39,099 nucleotides of DNA from contig OMYE01000021.1 in NCBI GenBank assembly GCA_900315145.1, positions 1-39,099 of the forward strand, in the 5' to 3' direction. This stretch comes from an uncultured Pseudomonadota bacterium. Lineage in GTDB: Bacteria > Pseudomonadota > Gammaproteobacteria > Enterobacterales > Succinivibrionaceae. Positions 33,033 to 39,099 of the stretch are shown in pieces. The position numbers and the translations under genes are program-made. The notes under the pieces are model-generated. The model was given only the letters and a program-made list of their open reading frames with translations, was not told the origin of the DNA and did not search any database. The first letter of the stretch is position 1. The number at the start of each line of letters is the position of its first letter.

Positions 33033-35690
33033 TCATTCCTCCGCATCTGCAGATGATGTGATGACAAATTCACCTTCATCGTTTACAGATACAGCAATCG
33101 ACTCAGGCAGTACACCATCCGCCATTCCCTGTAAAACAAAAGTTGAAAGTTTTGGTAGAAGATTAACATTGATAATAAAATCAATATTTCTTGCACCTGT
33201 TTCGGCATCAGTACATTTTTCAGAGACTAAATCAACAACCTGATCATCATAAGTCAGTGTTAATTTATTGTTATTCTTCAACATATCTGCCAGTTTATTA
33301 AGCTTCTGTACCGTAATCTGTTTCAAAGCATCCTTAGATAATGAACAGTACGGTAACACGGTCATTCTTGCCAGAAGAGCAGGCTTAAAATAATTATTAA
33401 GAATTGGTCTTATAGCCTCAGCCAATGCCTCCCCTGTACAGTCAGGATCTGCACTCATCTCAGAAATGACATCTGTTGCCAGATTACTAGTTAATAAGAT
33501 AACCGTATTGGAAAAATTAATCTCCTTCCCCTCTCCATCACTCAGAACACCTTTATCAAATACCTGATAGAAAATATTCAGAATATCCGGATGAGCCTTC
33601 TCAACCTCGTCAAGCAGAACCACACTGTACGGCTGCTGTCTCACTGCTTCAGTGAGCATACCTCCCTCGCCGTAACCGACATATCCCGGAGGAGCACCCA
33701 CCAGACGGCTTACCGTATGCTTTTCCTGAAATTCACTCATATTAATGCTTACAAGACTCCGTGAGCTACCGAACAGCTGTTCAGCTAGAGTAATTGCCGT
33801 CTGCGATTTCCCCACACCGGACGGCCCGACAAGCAGGAATACCCCCAAAGGCTGTTGTGGGTTGCGCAGACCTGACTTAGCATTCTTTATCACAGTAGAC
33901 AGATTTCTGAGAGCAAAAACCTGCCCCTTAATTTTGTCATTGAGAATCTCTTCCAAATTTATCACTGTGGAAAGCTCATCCCTAGCTACTCTGCCAAGAG
34001 GAATACCTGTCCAATCGGAAACTACTTGGGCAATAAGTTCTGGAGTTACCTCATAATGAATTCTAGGGGTACCATTTTGAATAGCCTTTAATACCGCATC
34101 AGCATCCTTTACTTCCTGCATAACAGAAGCAATTTCCTCCTCGTTTTGATCCTTCTGACCGGCTTTGAGACTATCAAGTTTTTCTCTCAACTCTATAACA
34201 GTATTTACTGCCTCCAGTTCTTTCTGCCATATATCTCTCAGTTCTTCGTATTTGGTATTCTTATCGACAAGCTGAGTCTTGAGTTCCTCCAAAAGAGTTT
34301 CATCAATACTAACGTTATTTGATTTATCTCTTTCTATTGACTTAATTCTTCTTTCCAATGCCTGACAGCTTCGGTGCAGATCCTCAACATCACCTGGGGT
34401 TGCTCTTAAATTTACTTTTACTCTAGCACAGGCAGTATCGACCAAATCAATGGCCTTATCCGGAAGGAATCTTGCTGTAATATAGCGATCGGCATATTCA
34501 GCGGCTGTTGTTAAAGCATCATCTCTTATCTGCACATGATGAGCCTTTTCATAACTTGACCTCAAACCTCTCAGTATCAGCCCTGTTGTTTCCACAGAAG
34601 GTTCATCAAGTTTCACCAGCTGGAATCTTCTTGCCAGTGCAGGATCCTTTTCAAAATACTTCTTGTATTCTCCCCAGGTTGTAGCCGCACAGGTTCGTAA
34701 TTCACCTCTAGCAAGGGCCGGTTTCAGCAGATTAGCCGCATCTCCGGTACCTGCACTACCTCCCGCTCCAATAAGAGTATGAGCCTCATCAATGAATAAA
34801 ATAACAGGTCTGACTGAAGCCTGAATCTCCTGAATAACACCTCTTATACGGTTTTCAAACTCTCCTTTAACCCCAGCGCCTGATTCAAGAAGCCCCATAT
34901 CAAGTTCTATCAGACGGACATTCTTCAGAATATCCGGTACATCTCCTTCAGAAATTCGCAGAGCCAAACCTTCTATAGCCGCAGTCTTACCCACTCCGGG
35001 CTCCCCAACGAGAATAGGATTGTTTTTTCTGCGTCTGGCCAGAATATCAATCATTTGCCTAATTTCTGCATCTCTGCCAAAAACCGGGTCGATCTTACCG
35101 CTTTTAGCCTTCTGAGTATAATCCTTACAAAATCTCTCAATAAAACCTCCGGGAACATTCTCAAGACCTTCCTTCTTCGGAGATTCATCTGAAGCAACAG
35201 AATTCTCTGCTACATTTTCACAGCTTTTTGCCGTACAGGCAGCAAAATTTGCTTTAACTTTATCTGAATTGATGGTTCTCAAGAATGAAAACCATTTGTA
35301 CTGGGAATACACCATAGGATGTTCGAGAATAGCAATAATCACAGCACCGGTTCTTACCTTGGAGAGACCTAAATCAACTGACGAAATCAACCATGAATCC
35401 GTGAGCAAATCATTAAGTCTTGGAGAGAATGTAGGTTTTCCCCCATTTCCTACCTGCTGTTCATCCAATGACTGACTTAACGCCTTCATGAAGTCAGCTA
35501 TCAGCGACTGATTACCTTCAAGTAGACATCCCAAATCCCCTTCACGATGTTCGAGCATCTTAATTAACCAGTGCTCGACTGATACCTCATAATTTGTTCT
35601 TGATACACAAAGACCTGCTGCCTCATTCAGTGTAGATGTGCAGTATGATCCCAGTTTTCCTAACAACTGTCGTAAATCCACATTTATCAT
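33033..35690 (-). CDS. clpV: T6SS sheath-recycling ATPase ClpV (TssH)
   Basis: ClpV unfolds contracted TssB-TssC sheath so its subunits can be reused. The 885-residue AAA+ protein has an N-terminal Clp domain (about 1-160), Walker A1 GEPGVGKT (229-236), Walker B1 VILFIDEAH (296-304), a coiled-coil middle domain (about 430-540), Walker A2 GPSGVGKS (622-629) and Walker B2 VVLLDE (690-695). The pore-type segment GAGVKGEFE and the sequence PPGYVGYG are present. The T6SS setting separates it from housekeeping ClpB. GGAG lies about eight bases before the ATG. A 99-base gap follows tssG. Confidence 0.96.
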   Translation of the reverse strand: MINVDLRQLLGKLGSYCTSTLNEAAGLCVSRTNYEVSVEHWLIKMLEHREGDLGCLLEGNQSLIADFMKALSQSLDEQQVGNGGKPTFSPRLNDLLTDSWLISSVDLGLSKVRTGAVIIAILEHPMVYSQYKWFSFLRTINSDKVKANFAACTAKSCENVAENSVASDESPKKEGLENVPGGFIERFCKDYTQKAKSGKIDPVFGRDAEIRQMIDILARRRKNNPILVGEPGVGKTAAIEGLALRISEGDVPDILKNVRLIELDMGLLESGAGVKGEFENRIRGVIQEIQASVRPVILFIDEAHTLIGAGGSAGTGDAANLLKPALARGELRTCAATTWGEYKKYFEKDPALARRFQLVKLDEPSVETTGLILRGLRSSYEKAHHVQIRDDALTTAAEYADRYITARFLPDKAIDLVDTACARVKVNLRATPGDVEDLHRSCQALERRIKSIERDKSNNVSIDETLLEELKTQLVDKNTKYEELRDIWQKELEAVNTVIELREKLDSLKAGQKDQNEEEIASVMQEVKDADAVLKAIQNGTPRIHYEVTPELIAQVVSDWTGIPLGRVARDELSTVINLEEILNDKIKGQVFALRNLSTVIKNAKSGLRNPQQPLGVFLLVGPSGVGKSQTAITLAEQLFGSSRSLVSINMSEFQEKHTVSRLVGAPPGYVGYGEGGMLTEAVRQQPYSVVLLDEVEKAHPDILNIFYQVFDKGVLSDGEGKEINFSNTVILLTSNLATDVISEMSADPDCTGEALAEAIRPILNNYFKPALLARMTVLPYCSLSKDALKQITVQKLNKLADMLKNNNKLTLTYDDQVVDLVSEKCTDAETGARNIDFIINVNLLPKLSTFVLQGMADGVLPESIAVSVNDEGEFVITSSADAEE

Positions 35691-35789
35691 ATACTGTTTC
35701 TCCAGTTTGGGATAAAAAGTGACTATGTTTATAATGCTCTATAAATACTAATAGGAACCATGATCAAACTGCTAGAATTATGTAGTCAT

Positions 35790-36854
35790 TTAGTAGTCTA
35801 AGTCATATTTAAAGACAATTTTCTGCCTGCACCCGGAATATAAAACGGTATTCATTCCCAGTTTTCCATGCTCACTTCCCAATTTAATATTATCTCTTTC
35901 GCTTACCTCATAACTGACGTTAATGATAACGTCTATTCGGTCAATCATATAAGCGCGAAGTATTTCCTTTATTCTTTGATAGATATCGCCGCCGGTGACA
36001 ATTCTCTCGTATTCTGATATTGTCCTGCACACTATGTTAACTGTAATAGCAACATCAGCTGTTCTCACCTTTGTTCCAAGATAACAGTCTTCTCCGAGTG
36101 TTGAACATGCCACACCAAGCTTATTCAACTGTTCAGCAGGAATATCAACCGTCTGAATTGTATACTCACTAACTGTAATATTTTTATTAACCTCTCTGCG
36201 CAGGATAGTCTGCAACCCCTCAGTACTTCTCGGCATCATGGAAAAAATTCCGAGATATGGAAAAAAGATGTATGGATTGCTATGGGCTTTTCTTATAACC
36301 GGAAGAGACATTCCGGCAAACATCATAATTCTTTCTACAAGTCTTTCATCCTGAGATTCAACTATACGATTAAAAATACGATATTTTCTGTTCGCTAGAA
36401 GATACTGATGATAGATTACCTCGTTAATCATGGAAACAAAATCAACTGTACTGAAGTTGTCATCCGAGACGTCTTTAATAAGTCTTTCCGTATAGTAAAC
36501 AGGAAGCGGTGATGATGACCCGAAAAGTCCGAGAAAGTTTACTTCGATATCCACCAGAACACCATCTCCGTAACTGGCTTCCTCTAAAAGTTCAGATGAA
36601 GAAATTTCAGCATAAAAATGAACTCTGTTATCTATAGACTCCACAGGTTTGTTCAGACTGTAGCATTTAATGCTCGCCACATCATTGGCATTAAAACCAA
36701 GAGTAAGAGCCGGCTTGGTTCTTATTTTAATTTTTCCGCCCCTACAGATACTTTTAAGCAACTGTACGACCATAGAAAATTCATATCCTTGGGGATGTTC
36801 AAGCAGATCCCTGATTATAGAATCTTCCGATTTCCCGTACATAAATCCTGACAT
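35790..36854 (-). CDS. tssG: T6SS baseplate protein TssG
   Basis: TssG, with TssF, TssE and TssK, makes the baseplate wedge. This 354-residue protein has the family N-terminal section with LLEHPQGYEFSMVVQLLKS and the downstream GLFGSSSPLPVYYTE pattern (about 105-120). It continues with DVEVNFL-like strands and a C-terminal region rich in charged residues. Length is normal. It overlaps the end of tssF by 40 bases, a tight coupling usual for this pair. Confidence 0.93.
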   Translation of the reverse strand: MSGFMYGKSEDSIIRDLLEHPQGYEFSMVVQLLKSICRGGKIKIRTKPALTLGFNANDVASIKCYSLNKPVESIDNRVHFYAEISSSELLEEASYGDGVLVDIEVNFLGLFGSSSPLPVYYTERLIKDVSDDNFSTVDFVSMINEVIYHQYLLANRKYRIFNRIVESQDERLVERIMMFAGMSLPVIRKAHSNPYIFFPYLGIFSMMPRSTEGLQTILRREVNKNITVSEYTIQTVDIPAEQLNKLGVACSTLGEDCYLGTKVRTADVAITVNIVCRTISEYERIVTGGDIYQRIKEILRAYMIDRIDVIINVSYEVSERDNIKLGSEHGKLGMNTVLYSGCRQKIVFKYDLDY

Positions 36855-38524
36855 ACGAACTCATTTCCCGTACTAACATCTATAAAGTGAACTATAGTAA
36901 AATTATTTATACTGGTATACGCACCGGCCATTTTCTGAATCACGCTTGCGAAGATGAACATATCCCCTGATGATGCGAATCCGTCTGGATTAAAAAATAT
37001 TTTCAACAGTTTTCCACGGATATAAATCCCCTTAATCATCCGTGAAGTATTCTCTTCCTTTACATCCACAATTGATTCAACTTTATGAATATTTATCTGT
37101 GCTCTGGTTTTATTGTCAGTGTCAGTAAATACGTATAATTTAAGCAGAGATCTCAAAGCACCGACAGAAACTATGGAACTCTGATTCAAATAAATATGGG
37201 ATAAAAGACGCCACAGCAGGTTTTCTCCAAGAGGACTTTCAACAGATGAGGTTGGATGAGTAATATTGGTATAATCTATGAAAAGCGGCAGCTTATCCGT
37301 AGGTTGATTAATATCACCGAGACGCAACCTGTCAGCAAGAACCCCGTTAGTACAAGTTACAGATATAACCAGTGTTTCCGATTTAAACTCACTGGGAGAA
37401 CCTGTATTGGCAACAGTTATATAAACATCTATTCCCCGGTTCAGACTTGAACGTCGCCGAATAAGTGAATAAACCGGACAATCGGATACACTCGGATTGA
37501 ACTGCTCAAATGGTTTATACTCTCTCTGTGAAACACTTCCCTGAATAAATCCTACCACACGATCGATAGAATAAATACGATAGTAATTATGCCCGCCGTA
37601 TGGATTTATTCTGTATTCCCGCTGACGGTAATCCACATTTATGGTATCAGCCTCATGCTTAAAATAATTAACAGCAGGAACACAAAACAATTCAAAATTA
37701 ATATTCTTATGAGCTTTATACTCTGCCATTCGATCATCGGTAAATTCAAAACTGACCTTGAACGAAGATTCCTCACTGTTTAATTTGGCGAGTCCCGTCA
37801 AATCAAAAAAACAAAAACTCTCGGGTAACTGAAAATATTCCTGTATTTTTCTGAAAGCGCCAAACATGTTCTGGTTATACGGGATAATAGAATTAAAATG
37901 CTCTGATAAAGTTTTTACTGCCTCTGACGGTCTTAAAACTATTTTATGTCTAGAATCGCTGATGACAACCGCCTGAAGTTTACTGTTAAGTTCAAAAATA
38001 AAATTGGCTGCTTCCCCGTAATCTCCGCCTACATAAATTCTTAAACTGTTAATATCAAAAGTCTTAAGACTTCCTGTTCTGAAATTAAACTCAAGTTCCA
38101 TCACCTTGCTTGAATCTTCAGAAATCCTTACATCAAGAGGGTAAACAGTTACATTATCCACAGTTGTGTATATACACCGTATTCCTGATACAGGAATACT
38201 TAATAACTCGGCTCCTTTTTCTATCAACTGTTCATCAACCAGCTCTTTTCTACCAGAAAATCTGATTATAGTAGCCGAAGGAATCGGATACAGATAGTGG
38301 GGGAACATCAGACTGGTCATACTATGAATAAGCTCAGGAAAATCATCATCAAGCTTTGCCTGAATCTGTCCTGTCAAAAATGCAGTGCCTTCAATTAGAC
38401 GTTCCACATCAGGATCAGCACTCTGCCCCGCTAGCATAGGAGCTAAAGCAGGATACTTTTTACTGAATTCTGTACCTAACTCACGTAAAACAGAAAGCTG
38501 GTGCTGATAATATTTATAGATCAT
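36815..38524 (-). CDS. tssF: T6SS baseplate protein TssF
   Basis: This 569-residue protein begins YYQHQLSVLRELGTEFSKKYPALAPML, close to the TssF signature, with ADPDVERLIEGTAFLTGQIQAKLDD following. Both are strongly conserved in the family, which forms the core of the baseplate wedge with TssG. The length is usual (about 580-620). It starts three bases after the tssE stop and overlaps tssG. No frameshift or gap was noticed. Confidence 0.95.
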   Translation of the reverse strand: MIYKYYQHQLSVLRELGTEFSKKYPALAPMLAGQSADPDVERLIEGTAFLTGQIQAKLDDDFPELIHSMTSLMFPHYLYPIPSATIIRFSGRKELVDEQLIEKGAELLSIPVSGIRCIYTTVDNVTVYPLDVRISEDSSKVMELEFNFRTGSLKTFDINSLRIYVGGDYGEAANFIFELNSKLQAVVISDSRHKIVLRPSEAVKTLSEHFNSIIPYNQNMFGAFRKIQEYFQLPESFCFFDLTGLAKLNSEESSFKVSFEFTDDRMAEYKAHKNINFELFCVPAVNYFKHEADTINVDYRQREYRINPYGGHNYYRIYSIDRVVGFIQGSVSQREYKPFEQFNPSVSDCPVYSLIRRRSSLNRGIDVYITVANTGSPSEFKSETLVISVTCTNGVLADRLRLGDINQPTDKLPLFIDYTNITHPTSSVESPLGENLLWRLLSHIYLNQSSIVSVGALRSLLKLYVFTDTDNKTRAQINIHKVESIVDVKEENTSRMIKGIYIRGKLLKIFFNPDGFASSGDMFIFASVIQKMAGAYTSINNFTIVHFIDVSTGNEFVCQDLCTGNRKIL

Positions 38525-38527
38525 TGA

Positions 38528-38947
38528 CTATGTGTGCTCCACTCTGATTCTTCCATCCATGCCCAATATAGTTTCAAAAAGAACAGGGACGATTTTATTT
38601 TCCCACATAACACTCATGTTTACTTTAAAAATCAAAGAAATTCTTCCGGAACTTTTTTCTTCCATAAAGGTGACTTTTACGGCAGAACAGCGTGGTTCAT
38701 AATTCGAAATGGTTCTCTCAATACTTCGTTCTATCCAACGAATATTTTTCAGACCATCACCGAATTTAGATGAGTTTAAATCAGGTAAACCAAGATCAGG
38801 CTCTGCCATGGCACTGCCCTGCTGATGATTTAAAATACATTCAAGATTTCTGATAATAGACGCTAGCAATCTTTCTTGATTACTACCAAGCGGAGTATAT
38901 CCGTTATACTGATTACTTATACGTTCTAGGAGACTTTCTGAATTCAT
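38528..38947 (-). CDS. tssE: T6SS baseplate protein TssE (gp25-like)
   Basis: This 139-residue protein is a phage T4 gp25-like baseplate part that starts sheath assembly. It opens SLLERISNQYNG and contains AEPDLGLPDLN (about 47-57), then IERTISNYEPRCSAVKV, where the family has the conserved R-x-x-x-P-R signature with Glu-Pro-Arg. The strand LIFKVNMSVMW is typical as well. AGGAG (38953-38957) is a good ribosome site. The gene lies between tssC and tssF; a hairpin occupies the gap upstream. Confidence 0.93.
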   Translation of the reverse strand: MNSESLLERISNQYNGYTPLGSNQERLLASIIRNLECILNHQQGSAMAEPDLGLPDLNSSKFGDGLKNIRWIERSIERTISNYEPRCSAVKVTFMEEKSSGRISLIFKVNMSVMWENKIVPVLFETILGMDGRIRVEHT

Positions 38948-38964
38948 ACATTCTCCTACACAGT

Positions 38965-38982
38965 GCGGGAGAAATCTCCCGC
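38965..38982 (-). promoter_or_regulatory. Strong stem-loop between tssC and tssE
   Basis: GCGGGAGA (38965-38972) and TCTCCCGC (38975-38982) make a perfect 8-bp, GC-rich stem with a two-base loop; CAGT and ACTG extend it outside with one bulge (38961-38987). On the minus strand the T-run lies before, not after, the stem. This is not a usual terminator, and an RNA processing or stability element is likelier. Confidence 0.65.
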
Positions 38983-39001
38983 TACTGATAAAAAAAGTAA
39001 A

Positions 39002-39099
39002 TTAACTCTTATCCAGTTTACCAACCAGAGAAAGTGTGAATGAAGCCCCCATATACTTGAAATGAGGTCTTACCTTCATTGATACCTGATACCAGCCAG
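39002..39099 (-). CDS. tssC: T6SS contractile sheath protein TssC, C-terminal end (gene runs off the window)
   Basis: Only the last 32 codons are present on the minus strand, ending at TAA 39004-39002. They read GWYQVSMKVRPHFKYMGASF, then TLSLVGKLDKS, the very conserved C-terminus of TssC (VipB). With TssB it forms the sheath that contracts around the Hcp tube. The operon order tssC then tssE then tssF is a common one. The rest of tssC, and probably tssB and tssA, lie beyond the window edge. Confidence 0.92.
   Translation of the reverse strand, partial: GWYQVSMKVRPHFKYMGASFTLSLVGKLDKS

Noticed and set aside
33033..35690. Housekeeping chaperone ClpB
   Set aside because: The gene lies within the T6SS operon between tssG and tssK and has the ClpV layout.
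38961..38987. Intrinsic terminator of tssC
   Set aside because: On the coding strand the T-run precedes the stem instead of following it.

Overview
The window comes from a low-GC (about 40% by eye) gammaproteobacterium. It carries an MSHA-type IV pilus operon beside ssb, an lptD-surA-rsmA block, glgC-glgA, and a type VI secretion system (T6SS). An MSHA locus next to ssb is the arrangement known from Vibrio, Shewanella and Aeromonas. AT-rich DNA, glycogen genes and rearranged housekeeping neighbours make an Aeromonadales relative, perhaps Succinivibrionaceae, my best guess. That placement is inference; no rRNA is present to test it.

Layout. (1) 1-11865, minus strand: a tightly packed MSHA pilus operon running mshI, a PilN-like gene, mshJ, mshK, mshL, mshM, mshN, mshE, mshG, one MshB-like prepilin, mshC, mshD and the start of mshO, which leaves the window at base 1. 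mshH, mshF and a second large pilin gene are absent. (2) 11866-12365: a divergent control region with a repeated 8-base motif near both promoters. (3) 12366-13196, plus strand: ssb, encoding an unusually long single-strand binding protein with a Q/N-rich repeat linker, followed by a terminator. (4) 13598-19037, plus strand: lptD, surA, rsmA, coaE and yacG, which cover LPS assembly, porin folding, rRNA methylation, CoA synthesis and gyrase inhibition. (5) 19173-19685: an orphan membrane-anchored protein. (6) 20183-22868: glgC-glgA, making ADP-glucose and then glycogen. (7) 23034-23792: an orphan multi-pass membrane protein. (8) 23911-39099, minus strand: a T6SS cluster in the order tssC (end only), tssE, tssF, tssG, clpV, an unknown 255-aa gene, tssK, tssL, tssM, an unknown 201-aa gene, hcp, and a detached tssJ.

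How the parts work together. In the pilus operon, MshI, the PilN-like protein, MshJ and MshK form the alignment complex. MshL is the outer-membrane secretin, MshM and MshN are its accessory proteins, MshE is the ATPase and MshG the platform. The prepilin and minor pilins make the fibre. In the T6SS, TssJ, TssL and TssM form the envelope complex. TssE, TssF, TssG and TssK form the baseplate, TssC the sheath, Hcp the tube, and ClpV recycles the sheath. tssA, tssB and vgrG are not in the window and probably lie beyond 39099 or elsewhere.

The most interesting points are the two unfamiliar genes inside the T6SS cluster (the 255-aa one has a Rossmann/TIR-like N-terminal half), the repeated motif in the mshI/ssb control region, the Q/N-rich SSB linker, the GlgC allosteric-site substitution, and stem-loops at several operon junctions. 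I see no mobile element, CRISPR array, tRNA or rRNA.
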